Shown here: positions 1-8,848 of the stretch, in pieces
Position numbering within the stretch: the stretch's first letter is position 1
Layout: every line of letters starts with the position of its first letter
Assembly (NCBI GenBank): GCA_039613835.1
Contig: CP154827.1
Location: forward strand, 528,501 to 592,500
DNA from: Acetobacteraceae bacterium
GTDB taxonomy: Bacteria > Pseudomonadota > Alphaproteobacteria > Acetobacterales > Acetobacteraceae
Length of the DNA stretch: 64,000 nt
Direction of reading: 5' to 3'
Notes under the pieces: generated by a model
What the model saw: the letters and a program-made list of their open reading frames with translations, nothing else
What the model was told of the DNA's origin: nothing
The model's database searches: none
Program-made: the position numbers and the translations under genes

Positions 1-2
1 AT

Positions 3-620
3 GAATTTAAAATCAGCGTCAAAGCTTCTGATGTCTTTATGGCCGTGGCCGCTTATCAGCAACTTGCCGATAGCTGTGACCACCCGCTGCATATCGGCAT
101 TACGGAAGCCGGGTCAAAACGCGCTGGCACGGTAAAATCCTCCATCGGGCTTGGCAATCTGCTCTGGGCCGGTGTGGGTGATACGATGCGCGTCTCCCTC
201 TCTGCGCTTCCGCAGGAGGAAGTTCTTGTCGGTTGGGATATTCTAAAATCGCTCGGTCTGCGTCATCGCGGCGTCAAGATTATTTCCTGCCCATCCTGCG
301 CGCGCCAGGGCTTTAATGTCGTGGAAACCGTGCAGATCTTGGAGGATCGCCTCCAGCACATCAAAACACCCTTGACCCTGTCCATTATTGGTTGCGTCGT
401 GAATGGGCCGGGAGAGGCACTGATGACGGATCTCGGCGTAACGGGCGGGGGTGCAGGGCGCCACATGGTGTATGCTGCGGGGCGGCAGGATCATCGCCTT
501 GAAGATGGGCAGGATATGATCGCGCACATTATTGATCTGGTGGAGGCCCGCGTCGCGAAGATCGAAGCGGAAAAAGCAGCCGAGACCGAACAGAATGAAC
601 CTAAAAAAGTAAACGCTTGA
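3..620 (+). CDS. ispG: 4-hydroxy-3-methylbut-2-en-1-yl diphosphate synthase (IspG/GcpE), 3' part
   Basis: C-terminal part of the iron-sulfur enzyme that converts methylerythritol cyclodiphosphate to HMBPP in the non-mevalonate isoprenoid pathway. The frame is open from the left edge, where it reads [18 protein letters not shown], so the true start lies outside the window. The cluster-binding cysteines are visible as CPSC (near 290-300) and [10 protein letters not shown] (near 393-420), the hallmark of the C-terminal ferredoxin-like domain. The tail is charged and rich in Glu, Lys and Ala. The stop is 4 bp before the hisS ATG, so the two are probably co-transcribed, as in other acetic acid bacteria. 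Nothing looks damaged. Confidence 0.95.
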   Translation, partial: EFKISVKASDVFMAVAAYQQLADSCDHPLHIGITEAGSKRAGTVKSSIGLGNLLWAGVGDTMRVSLSALPQEEVLVGWDILKSLGLRHRGVKIISCPSCARQGFNVVETVQILEDRLQHIKTPLTLSIIGCVVNGPGEALMTDLGVTGGGAGRHMVYAAGRQDHRLEDGQDMIAHIIDLVEARVAKIEAEKAAETEQNEPKKVNA

Positions 621-624
621 TTTT

Positions 625-1869
625 ATGTCATCTCTGCAACCTGCGCGCGGTACGCACGACCTTATCGGCGACGAAGCGCGCCGTCATTCCCATGTCATCA
701 ATGTCGCGCGGCGCGTCACCGCGCGACATGGTTATGAGGAATGGTCGACCCCTATTTTTGAGGACACGCGCGTTTTTTCCCGAACGCTCGGAGATACTTC
801 CGATGTGGTCACGAAGGAAATGTATTCCTTTGAGGATCGCGGCGGGGAAAGCCTGACTTTGCGGCCTGAAGGCACGGCCGCTGTATGTCGCGCCTTCGTC
901 TCAAACGGTTTGACGCAGAAATTGCCGCAACGTGTTTTCTACAATGGCCCGATGTTTCGTTATGAGCGTCCGCAAAAAGGGCGGTTCCGGCAGTTTCATC
1001 AGATTGGCTCGGAATATCTCGGCAGTTCCGACCCGCTGGTCGATGCTGAAACGATCGCCATGGCGCAGATGATCCTCCGGGAACTGGGGCTCGAACAGGA
1101 TGTGTCGTTACAGATCAACACATTGGGCGATGTTGAAAGTCGTCTCGCGTGGCGTAAGGCGCTGATCGCCTATTTCGTCGCGCATCAGGATGCGCTTTCC
1201 GATAAAAGTCGGGCGCGGCTGCACCAGAACCCTCTGCGCATTATCGACAGCAAATCCAGTCAGGATCGCTTGTTGCTGCAAAGCGCACCGTCATTCTCGG
1301 ATTACCTCAATCCAGCATCGCGGGAATTTTATGACGGGCTTCGGCGCGGGCTGGACCTCTACGGCGTTGCCTACACTGAAAACCCCCATATCGTCCGCGG
1401 ACTCGATTATTACAGCCACACCGCCTTTGAATTTGTGACGGAGAAATTGGGCGCGCAGGGTACGGTGCTTGCGGGTGGACGTTATGAGGGGCTTGTGGCC
1501 GAAATGGGCGGACCATCGACCCCCGCCATCGGATGGGCGGGCGGGATTGAACGCCTCGCCCTCCTCATCGCGCCGCCGGAAAGTCACGGCAAACATGTTG
1601 TCGTCCTCCCCATGGGTGAGGCCGGCCTGCCCGAGGCAATCTCCCTGTTGCAGAAATTGCGTGAAGGCGATGTGCGGGCGGAAATGGCCCTTCATGGCGC
1701 TTTCAAGAAACGAATGGAGCGCGCCATAAAAGGGGGGGCAACGCACCTCATCCTGATGGGCGCGGATGAGCTGGCGCAAGGCCGCGTCATCATCAGGGAT
1801 CTCAGTCTGCGTGCGCAGCGGGAAGTGCCGATTGATGAGGCGTTGCGCTTCCTGACTCACGGCGCCTGA
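625..1869 (+). CDS. hisS: Histidyl-tRNA synthetase
   Basis: Class II aminoacyl-tRNA synthetase that charges tRNA-His in the cytoplasm. The 414-residue length is normal for bacteria. The N-terminus has PARGTHDLIGDEARR, the usual entry to the catalytic core. Motif 2 is seen as MFRYERPQKGRFRQFHQIG, and the histidine-specific motif as GLDYYSHTAFEF, followed by the GGRYEGL and GIERL segments of motif 3. The C-terminal third is the anticodon-binding domain. The gene lies between ispG (4 bp gap) and prfA (3 bp gap), indicating one transcript. The frame is intact. Confidence 0.97.
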   Translation: MSSLQPARGTHDLIGDEARRHSHVINVARRVTARHGYEEWSTPIFEDTRVFSRTLGDTSDVVTKEMYSFEDRGGESLTLRPEGTAAVCRAFVSNGLTQKLPQRVFYNGPMFRYERPQKGRFRQFHQIGSEYLGSSDPLVDAETIAMAQMILRELGLEQDVSLQINTLGDVESRLAWRKALIAYFVAHQDALSDKSRARLHQNPLRIIDSKSSQDRLLLQSAPSFSDYLNPASREFYDGLRRGLDLYGVAYTENPHIVRGLDYYSHTAFEFVTEKLGAQGTVLAGGRYEGLVAEMGGPSTPAIGWAGGIERLALLIAPPESHGKHVVVLPMGEAGLPEAISLLQKLREGDVRAEMALHGAFKKRMERAIKGGATHLILMGADELAQGRVIIRDLSLRAQREVPIDEALRFLTHGA

Positions 1870-1872
1870 TCA

Positions 1873-2934
1873 ATGGCGTTGGATGAACGGCTCGATCGCA
1901 TTCTTGCGCGCCATAAAGAGATCGCTGCGATCATGGCAGAGGGGCACGTGAATGGCGATGCGTTTTCCCGGCTCTCGCGGGAATATGCGGATCTCGACCC
2001 CGTCGTGCAGGCCGTGCAGGCTTTTCGTGACGTTTCGCAACGCATGGTGCAGGCACGTGAGTTGCTGGATGACCCCGAAATGCAGGAGCTCGCCGAAATT
2101 GAAATTCAGGAATCCGAAGCGAAGTGCGCTGAGCTGAAGCTACAATTGCGGCTGGCGCTCCTCCCGAAAGATGAGGCCGATTCGCGGAGCGCCATTCTCG
2201 AAATCCGGCCCGCAGCCGGGGGGGATGAAGCAGCTCTTTTCGCGGCGGAGCTTTTCGGCGCTTACAAACGTTATGCGGAGCTGAATCACTGGCGCTTTGA
2301 AATTGATGAATATGATGAAAGCGACCTTGCCGGGCTGAGAAGTGGTGTCGCAACGATTTCCGGCCGCGGTGTTTTTTCCAAACTCAAATTCGAATCCGGC
2401 GTGCATCGCGTCCAGCGTGTGCCGACGACGGAAGCGCAGGGACGCATCCATACCTCGACCGTGACGGTCGCGGTCCTTCCTGAGGCGGAGGCGGTGGATG
2501 TCGATATTGATGAGACGGATCTGCGCATCGATGTTTATCGCGCTTCAGGTGCGGGCGGGCAGCACGTTAATAAGACGGAAAGCGCCGTGCGGATCACCCA
2601 TCTCCCCTCCGGCATCGTCGTCGCGATGCAGGAAGAGAAAAGTCAGCATAAAAACAAAGCCAAGGCGATGAAAATCCTACGCGCACGTCTTTATGAGCAA
2701 CAGCGCGCCCAGGTCCACGCCGCCCGCTCAGCCGATCGTAAATCCCAGGTTGGGACGGGTGACAGGTCGGAGCGGATCCGTACCTATAATTTCCCTCAAG
2801 GTCGCGTCACGGATCACCGTATTAATCTCAGCCTGCATAAAATTGACCGCGTTATGCTGGGCGAATTTAACGAAATCATCGACACGCTGGTGCAGGATGA
2901 GCAAACCGCTCTGCTCGCCGCGGAAGGGCTGTGA
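1873..2934 (+). CDS. prfA: Peptide chain release factor 1
   Basis: Decodes UAA and UAG at the ribosomal A site and triggers peptide release. The 353-residue length is typical. The stop-codon reading tripeptide of RF1 (PxT) is PTT at residues 184-186, within RVQRVPTTEAQGR. The catalytic GGQ is at residues 228-230, in SGAGGQHVNKTESAVR. The Gln of GGQ is the substrate of PrmC, whose gene follows at 3446 with a small broken gene on the other strand between them. The start lies 3 bp after hisS. The gene is intact. Confidence 0.97.
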   Translation: MALDERLDRILARHKEIAAIMAEGHVNGDAFSRLSREYADLDPVVQAVQAFRDVSQRMVQARELLDDPEMQELAEIEIQESEAKCAELKLQLRLALLPKDEADSRSAILEIRPAAGGDEAALFAAELFGAYKRYAELNHWRFEIDEYDESDLAGLRSGVATISGRGVFSKLKFESGVHRVQRVPTTEAQGRIHTSTVTVAVLPEAEAVDVDIDETDLRIDVYRASGAGGQHVNKTESAVRITHLPSGIVVAMQEEKSQHKNKAKAMKILRARLYEQQRAQVHAARSADRKSQVGTGDRSERIRTYNFPQGRVTDHRINLSLHKIDRVMLGEFNEIIDTLVQDEQTALLAAEGL

Positions 2935-2959
2935 CATGATGGCTCGGCCCCCTCATAAC

Positions 2960-3414
2960 TCAGCTGGTCGGGCCTGAGCAGATCCCGGCTTTACCTTTTT
3001 CATGCCGGGTTGCGCCGGGTTCGGAGGCATCTATCAGAAAGAAGTCTCCGAGATCATCATCAGCGGCCGCGATGATCACATGGCCATCAGGCCGGAGGAG
3101 AATGCCTTCACTCTCCACATGATGGACGACCCGCGCGCCCGTTTCATCAATGACGATCATCTCACCGCAAAGCGCATAATGATGGGCGCGGGGCGCGTCT
3201 TTTACCGGGATGATTTTCTCGTATGAATCGAGACCGTACCGTCATGCAGGTGAATCACTGCGGCAAGCCTGCCGTCAATATAAAGCCGCGTCGTCTCGAA
3301 TATCTCATTCGGCGCGCGTGGATCCTGCAATTTGAAGGCGCCAGCCTGCGCGGCTGATGTTGCGATCAGCATCAAACAGGCGCAAAAAAGCAGAGTGCGA
3401 ATTCGGGCAGGCAT
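2960..3414 (-). pseudogene. Frameshifted small exported protein of unknown function
   Basis: Reading leftward from the ATG at 3414, the product starts with a clear signal peptide (MPARIRTLLFCACLMLIATS, then AAQAGA) and continues AFKLQDPRAPNEIFETTRLY before hitting a stop at 3202. From about 3220 down, a second frame continues as EKIIPVKDAPRAHHYALCGE and MIVIDETGARVVHHVESEG to a stop at 2960. Restoring one base near 3215-3222 gives a continuous secreted protein of about 151 residues. No family was recognised. It is convergent with prfA and divergent from prmC. Either a 1-nt deletion killed the gene or the base is a sequencing error. Confidence 0.6.
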
Positions 3415-3445
3415 GATCTCCTTATAAAATGCGATTTACGGAAAA

Positions 3446-4303
3446 GTGTTAAATAAAATGCGCGTGCGTGACATTCTGGCAAGGGCAACCCTTCGATTAA
3501 CGCAGGCAGGCGTTGAGGACGCACGGGCGGAGGCGAGACGTCTGCTACGCTGGGCGGCGGGAATTGACCTCACCGCAATCGTGACCATTCTTCGCCTTGA
3601 TGACGCGGCGCAGGCGCGGTTTGAAGCCGTCATTGCCCGCCGCGCGCGACGGGAGCCCTACGCCTATATCACCGGCACGCGCGGTTTCTGGACGCAGGAT
3701 TTCCTGACAAACGAATATACATTGATCCCGCGGGCCGATAGCGGGACTCTGATTGAAGCGCTGCGTCATCACAAGCCGCAGAGGGATAGACCTTACCGCA
3801 TTCTGGATCTCGGCACGGGGACGGGTTGCCTCCTCCTGGCGGCGCTCAGCCATTACCCGAATGCGCGGGGCATTGGCGTCGATATCGTGCCCGAAGCAAC
3901 ACAGCTTGCGCGAGAAAACGCGAAACTGAACCAGCTTGAGCGCCGCGCCCGGTTTGTCACCAGCCATTGGGGTGACGCCTTGACAGGGCGCTTCGATATT
4001 ATCCTGAGCAACCCGCCTTATATCAGAACCGGGGAGCTGGCAGGGCTGATGCCGGAAGTGCGTTATTACGAACCTGCCTCTGCCCTCGATGGCGGGGCGT
4101 CGGGTCTGGACGCCTATGCCGCCATCCTGTCTGACCTTCCACGCCTGATGCGCCGCGACGGGATCGCCGTGCTGGAGCTGGGCAAGGGGCAGGATCACGA
4201 CGTAAGGCATCTGGCGGCGGAAAACGGGCTGGAAATGCGCGCATGTTACAATGACCTTAACGGCATTGCGCGCGCCATGATTCTCGGGTTGGGCGCATTT
4301 TAA
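3446..4303 (+). CDS. prmC: Peptide chain release factor N(5)-glutamine methyltransferase
   Basis: Methylates the Gln of the GGQ motif in RF1 and RF2 using S-adenosylmethionine. The Rossmann motif I is LDLGTGTGCLLLAALSHYP and the substrate-Gln binding motif NPPY is at residues 189-192 (SNPPYIRTGEL). An N-terminal helical domain of about 90 residues precedes it. The 285-residue length fits the family. The start shown is a GTG; an ATG four codons downstream (3458) is equally possible because no strong ribosome binding site separates them. Its position after prfA is the classic pairing. Confidence 0.93.
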   Translation: MLNKMRVRDILARATLRLTQAGVEDARAEARRLLRWAAGIDLTAIVTILRLDDAAQARFEAVIARRARREPYAYITGTRGFWTQDFLTNEYTLIPRADSGTLIEALRHHKPQRDRPYRILDLGTGTGCLLLAALSHYPNARGIGVDIVPEATQLARENAKLNQLERRARFVTSHWGDALTGRFDIILSNPPYIRTGELAGLMPEVRYYEPASALDGGASGLDAYAAILSDLPRLMRRDGIAVLELGKGQDHDVRHLAAENGLEMRACYNDLNGIARAMILGLGAF

Positions 4304-4553
4304 AACTTGGCAGAGGTGAGGGGGAGCTGCTAAACTCGCCTGCGAGGCTTTATTCGATTGCGCTTTTAATGCGCATTTCGCTCTGCTGGAGACGGTATCG
4401 CGGTTACTGGTTATGATATTGTCAAACCTACGCGCTGTTTCCTCGCCCGACCTTCGACTTTGGAAAGCAAAGCAGGACATTTTCCACACTGCTTTGCCGA
4501 TCATGAACCAGGCAGGGCTCAGCCTTGCCAGCAGGAAAGTCCCATTTAAATCC

Positions 4554-4916
4554 ATGAACATCAAACGTATCAGAGGCCGTCATCATCGCTCCAACGGTGG
4601 GATGAGCGCGCGTCAGGGTAATAATCAGACGCCGCTTAATCGCAACCACGTGTTTGACAGTAACGGGCCTGAAATGCGTGTCCGCGGCACGGCGCAACAG
4701 CTTTTTGAGAAATATCTTCAGCTGGGTCGGGACGCGACCGGTGCGGGTGACCGTATCCTTGCGGAGGCATATTTCCAGCATGCTGAACATTATTTCCGTA
4801 TCATCAATGCCATGACGCAGGCAGCCCAGCAATCGCAGACAGAACGTCAGGAGCGCCATCAGAAGCGCATGAAGGCGCAACAGGCTGAGTCAGGAGATGA
4901 GCCGCCGCGGCCCTGA
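4554..4916 (+). CDS. DUF4167 domain protein, possibly frameshifted at the C-terminal tail
   Basis: The N-terminus MNIKRIRGRHHRSNGG and the core QLFEKYLQLGRDATGAGDR, AEAYFQHAEHYFRIINAM are the DUF4167 signature, a short alphaproteobacterial domain of unknown role usually encoded near prfA-prmC. The start at 4554 is chosen because the domain begins there, with GCAGGAAAG upstream. The product is 120 residues and ends at a TGA at 4914. The adjacent frame continues GPEEAEDESGGETAHSAEDN and stops at 4977. Acidic low-complexity tails are common in this family, so a 1-nt slip in the CCGCCGCGGCCC stretch near 4901-4913 may have cut the tail. Confidence 0.8.
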   Translation: MNIKRIRGRHHRSNGGMSARQGNNQTPLNRNHVFDSNGPEMRVRGTAQQLFEKYLQLGRDATGAGDRILAEAYFQHAEHYFRIINAMTQAAQQSQTERQERHQKRMKAQQAESGDEPPRP

Positions 4917-4990
4917 AGAGGCGGAGGATGAGTCAGGGGGCGAGACCGCCCATTCTGCTGAAGATAACGCGGAGTAAGGAAAGATTTATC

Positions 4991-5010
4991 GCGACCTCGG
5001 CAGAGGTCGC
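4991..5010 (-). terminator. Candidate stem-loop downstream of tRNA-Met
   Basis: Perfect 8-bp inverted repeat GCGACCTC / GAGGTCGC with a 4-nt loop. On the minus strand it lies about 85 nt beyond the tRNA-Met 3' end and is followed by GATAAATCTTT, a weak U-rich tail. It could end the tRNA transcript. It is equally close to the DUF4167 3' end on the plus strand, where there is no T tract. Confidence 0.35.
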
Positions 5011-5095
5011 GCCCCGCCCCGGGTAAGGCATAGTGTTCCATGTGGGGGAGGTCGCGCAGGGTCAGATGCGGATATGATGGCTGACCCAGTCGGAA

Positions 5096-5170
5096 TGGTA
5101 GCGGCGGACGGATTTGAACCGCCGACCAAGGGATTATGATTCCCCTGCTCTACCGCTGAGCTACGCCGCC
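5096..5170 (-). tRNA. tRNA-Met (CAT), elongator type
   Basis: Cloverleaf readable on the minus strand: acceptor GGCGGCG pairs with CGCCGCT, the D arm is GCTC/GAGC, the anticodon loop is ATCATAA with CAT at positions 34-36, and the T arm is GGCGG TTCAAAT CCGTC. A CCA end is encoded (TGG at 5096-5098). The ATCATAATCCC anticodon arm matches elongator tRNA-Met rather than initiator tRNA or the Ile-CAT isoacceptor. Confidence 0.93.
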
Positions 5171-5381
5171 ATCGCGACTGGTGGGTTGCAATTAAAGCCC
5201 CGACGATATCGTGTCAACCACGTGCGCAATGATTTTGTGCGTGATATCAAAAAACTGCAATGGTGCCCGGCTGACGAAAAAAGGAAGCCGACCGGTCGTT
5301 GACCCGTTTCATCGAAAGCTTGTCTCGTGACCATCTATTGCTTTCGCTGACCGCGGTCGTCTTGAATGGGTTGATGCCGAT

Positions 5382-6593
5382 ATGAGTTTCAAAACCTACT
5401 TTATCGCCTGCCTCCTCCAGTTTCGTGCGTATTTCGGCTGGTTGCCAGCGTCTGTCGTGACGGTCGTCATGCTCGTCACGCTGGCCTTAATCGCGTTTTA
5501 TGCCAGCCACTGGATGACGCGCTTCCTGCTCCGCCTGCTCAGTCGGGAGGGCAGCACGGTGGCACGCAAAATCGTGCTGTCGACGCGTCGCTCCGTGCGG
5601 CTGATCATCGTGCTTGTTGTGGTGATTTCAGCTTTGCCCGCGGCTTCCGGACTTTCCTGGCGGACGACGCAGATCCTGCAAAAATCCTTCGTCTTCATCG
5701 TCATATTGATGGTGGGTTACAGTGCGATCAAAGCGTTCCGGATCATGACGGAGGCTTATCTCAGTCGCATTTCGCTCAGTGAGCATCATGATGATATCAT
5801 CGTCCGCTCGCATCAGACGCAAATCAAAGTCCTGCAACGCCTTCTTGAAATCCTCGTCGGTATCATCACCGTTGGTGTCGCATTGATGACGTTTGATTCC
5901 GTCCGCAATTACGGCGTGTCTCTTTTCGCGTCGGCCGGTGCGGCATCGTTGATCGTCGGCCTGTCGGCACGCGGCCTGCTGACGAATCTTCTGGCAGGTG
6001 TGCAGATCGCCATCACCCAGCCTATCCGGATGGAAGATCTGATCATCATCAATGGCGACTGGACGTGGGTGGAGGAAATCACGGCGACTTACGTGGTGCT
6101 GCGCGTCTGGGACTGGCGGCGTCACATCGTGCCGATCTCCTATTTTCTTGAAAACCGGTTTGAGAACTGGACACACAATTCAGCCGCCATCATCGGCATC
6201 GTCTATCTATACCTGGATTACGAAGCCCCGATTGATGCGCTCCGGGAAGAATTGCAGGAGATCGCGAAGACATGTCCACTCTGGGACGGGAAGGTGCTCG
6301 ACTTCCAGGTTGCGGATTGTGATGCTGTGACAATCAAGATCCGAATCATCGCCAGCGCCCGAAGCGCGCTTAAAAGCTGGGACCTCCGCTGCGATATTCG
6401 TGAGAAGATGATCAAACGTATTCGGGAGGATTATCCGGAGGCGTTGTCGCGCCATCGTCTGGGGATGGTGACGGCGCATATGGGTCGGGAGGTCACCTCT
6501 ATGGGTGAAGATGAGATTTCACCCCCGATTGACCGTCCGCCGCCACGCCCCCACTCAAAATTGGCCAAACCATCCGGGCCGAAGGGCGGGTAA
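5382..6593 (+). CDS. MscS-family small-conductance mechanosensitive channel
   Basis: Inner-membrane channel predicted to release solutes on hypo-osmotic shock. Several hydrophobic segments occur in the first half (about residues 18-48, 72-92, 102-118, 155-175). They are followed by the pore-lining TM3-like helix ASAGAASLIVGLSARGLLTN with its Gly/Ala packing pattern, and then the beta domain (PIRMEDLIIINGDWTWVEEI, IVPISYFLENRFENWT). The C-terminal tail is proline- and charge-rich. The 403-residue length is longer than E. coli MscS and resembles the YbdG-like or other medium-size members. It is a stand-alone gene between two tRNA genes. Exact paralogue assignment is not possible by eye. Confidence 0.9.
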   Translation: MSFKTYFIACLLQFRAYFGWLPASVVTVVMLVTLALIAFYASHWMTRFLLRLLSREGSTVARKIVLSTRRSVRLIIVLVVVISALPAASGLSWRTTQILQKSFVFIVILMVGYSAIKAFRIMTEAYLSRISLSEHHDDIIVRSHQTQIKVLQRLLEILVGIITVGVALMTFDSVRNYGVSLFASAGAASLIVGLSARGLLTNLLAGVQIAITQPIRMEDLIIINGDWTWVEEITATYVVLRVWDWRRHIVPISYFLENRFENWTHNSAAIIGIVYLYLDYEAPIDALREELQEIAKTCPLWDGKVLDFQVADCDAVTIKIRIIASARSALKSWDLRCDIREKMIKRIREDYPEALSRHRLGMVTAHMGREVTSMGEDEISPPIDRPPPRPHSKLAKPSGPKGG

Positions 6594-6685
6594 TGTCGGC
6601 TTATGAGGCGCGAACGGCATTTTTTTCAAAATCCAGTCTTGTCAGTTGCGCTGATGAAGGTTAGAAGCACGCCCACGGACCAGAT

Positions 6686-6760
6686 GGGCGCATAGCTCAG
6701 CGGTAGAGCACTACCTTGACATGGTAGGGGTCACAGGTTCGATCCCTGTTGCGCCCACCA
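6686..6760 (+). tRNA. tRNA-Val (GAC)
   Basis: Complete cloverleaf: acceptor GGGCGCA / TGCGCCC, D arm GCTC/GAGC, anticodon stem CTACC/GGTAG around loop TTGACAT with GAC at 34-36, T arm ACAGG TTCGATC CCTGT, and an encoded CCA at 6758-6760. The short plus-strand and minus-strand open frames that overlap it are by-products of the tRNA. Confidence 0.95.
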
Positions 6761-7228
6761 TTTGGTCCGTTACAAACGCCCCGATTTTCAGCTGATCGAT
6801 GCGCACCCCGCGACGCCTTTACGCCCCCGGGAACGCCGGCGGTCGCCGCCAGCGAAAGCGGCCTTGATGACGCAAGACGCGCTTTTATCAAAGAAAATAG
6901 TGAAGCTACCAGGCTCGCGTTAGGCCGAAAGCCATCGCAAATTGTGACGTGGGCTTTAGCGATCGATAAAAGTCGCTGCTTGGTAAATTAAGTAACAAGG
7001 GCCGATACCTCTTCTAACCGATCTTCATCCCCTCAACACCCCCATACATGACGGCTGGGACGGGATGTTATCGTGCAAGAAAAATTCATTTTCCTCCATT
7101 GTCAGTGATTCTTCGCGAGATACCGTCGGATCATGGGCCCGGCGATCTCTCAGCGCGGAAATAAACAGGTCTTCTCGACTTCCTCAGAGCTGAACGAGAA
7201 GGATTCATCGAAAAGGAGTGGAAGAACG
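6761..7228. other. Gene-poor stretch between tRNA-Val and the broken surface-type gene
   Basis: No coding frame with recognisable composition is seen on either strand. No copy of the tRNA-Val 3' end was found downstream, so there is no evidence of a tRNA-integrated island here. The last 20 bases hold the ribosome binding site AAAAGGAGTGG of the next gene. Confidence 0.5.
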
Positions 7229-8597
7229 ATGGCAACGATCACCGTCCCGGGTATCACCGGACAGAATTACCAGTTCGACGCGCCGGAAGAGGCGACAAGC
7301 GCTTTGGCGCAGCAATATGCGGACGCGATCGCTGCGGCCGTTTCGGATGGTACTTTCGTCGCCGTCCCCCGACGTTTCGGCGAACAACAGATATTCGGTC
7401 GTTATGGGGGATTGGATCGTTCAGTCTTACGGAACGAGTCTTGATAATCTGGCGGACGGCGTCACCCATCTTCTCATCCATGAGGGTGAAGCGACGGCGT
7501 CTTCAAGTTTCAAGATCAATGCGACGGAATCACGCCAGCTCTCCATCCTTGATGCATCAACATCCCCGGGGAATTACCTCATCTCGGGGGCGATAGGGGG
7601 CCCTGTCTCCGTGTTGGAAGGCTCTCGCTTTGCTGATTTCGGAAACGCGACAGGGGATTGAACGATTGCCGTCAATGCAGGCGGCGTGCCCAACTCTTCT
7701 GTCGGTCCTATCAGCCAGGAAGGCCTTAACCAACTCGTCAGCACGGCCTTTAATGTCGGGGGCAACGTTATCAACACCTCGAGTGGTGAAAATTATGTGA
7801 CGGTGACAGGTGCGAGAAACCTTATCGGTCTCGGCCAGGGAAATAATTATCTCGTCTCACAGGGCAATGACACTGTTTACGGTCAGGGTTTCAACGTCGA
7901 TTACCTCACCGGCGCCGGTGCATCGGATTACATCGTCACAGAAGGGACGTCCTATGGCACGGATTTCGTGACGATCAATGGCGGCAGAGGACAATATGAT
8001 CTCGGCCAGAACGCCAGTGTTGTCGATGCGGCGACGGTTGGCAGCGTCATCAAGGTGCAGGCAAACAGCTCCATCTCAGGTGGTGCCGGGTCAACTGTGA
8101 CGTTTGATAATGCAGGTGGTTCAGGGACGATCACCGGTGCTGTCGGTGACACGATTTCCGCTTCGGGAAATCTCTCCGTCTTTCAGGGGCAGGATCATGT
8201 CATCAGTGTAGCCGGGGCACTGAGCTTTCTCAACGGAACGGGAAACTTAACGATTTCAGGCGGTGCGGGTGACGATCATATGGTCTTCGGCACGGCTTTT
8301 TCAAGCGCTTCAGGTGACTCGACTGTCACTGTGACAAGCGAAGAGGGTGCAAATTCCTTCGGCGTTCTGGCGGGGCATAGTGGCGGCAATATCACCATCA
8401 CGGATTTCGATGCCTCGAAAGGTGATTATTTTTTCCAATATTTCTACGACCCTATCGATTCAGCACTAGCGGTCCAGAACCTGCTGGCCACAGCCACGGT
8501 TTCGGGGGGATACGATCCTGCAACTGTGGATAATAACATGCAGGTCACGTTCCTCAGGGTTGAGCATCTCGATGCCTCTGCCATTCATATCAGCTGA
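7229..8597 (+). pseudogene. Broken repeat-rich, probably surface or secreted beta-structured protein
   Basis: A strong ribosome binding site (AAAGGAG) precedes the ATG at 7229. The product begins MATITVPGITGQNYQFDAPE. Around the five-C run at 7366-7370 the frame must shift by one (VAVP, then DVSANNRYSVVMGDWIVQSY). Removing one C restores the frame. An in-frame TGA at 7659-7661 (ATGD*TIAVNAGG) then interrupts it, after which the frame runs to 8597. The restored protein is about 456 residues and rich in Gly, Ser, Thr, Asp and Val. It has repeated short blocks such as NLIGLGQGNNYLVSQGNDTV and GNLTISGGAGDDHMVFG, resembling beta-helix or calcium-binding-roll proteins. There is no classical N-terminal signal peptide. 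Function unknown. Confidence 0.65.
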
Positions 8598-8664
8598 TCC
8601 GACGGTAGCTGTTAAAAGAAACCTTCCGCCGCGCTAAGTCTCGCACGGTGGATGGGATTTGAGT

Positions 8665-8704
8665 TGGAAGGGTCAGTTCTGTTTTGCAAATACAGACCCT
8701 TCCA
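8665..8704. terminator. Stem-loop after the surface-type pseudogene
   Basis: Inverted repeat TGGAAGGGTC / GACCCTTCCA with a 20-nt loop containing GTTTTG, followed by CTCTTTGAG. It lies 68 bp after the plus-strand pseudogene stop and 145 bp after the minus-strand isomerase stop, so it could terminate either. There is no clean T tract. Confidence 0.4.
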
Positions 8705-8848
8705 CTCTTTGAGCTGACATGTGTGGTCAAAATCTTATGATGCGCCACTGCATCAGCCGCGTCCCAATCAGTTAATTGTTGCGTTATGGCTAACTGATGG
8801 CGTGAAGCGCGGCTCGTTTAAGAAAACCCATCCCGCCGCGCAAAGCCT

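Noticed and set aside
6697..6891. Minus-strand open frame overlapping tRNA-Val
   Set aside because: Spurious translation of the tRNA with no homologous pattern.
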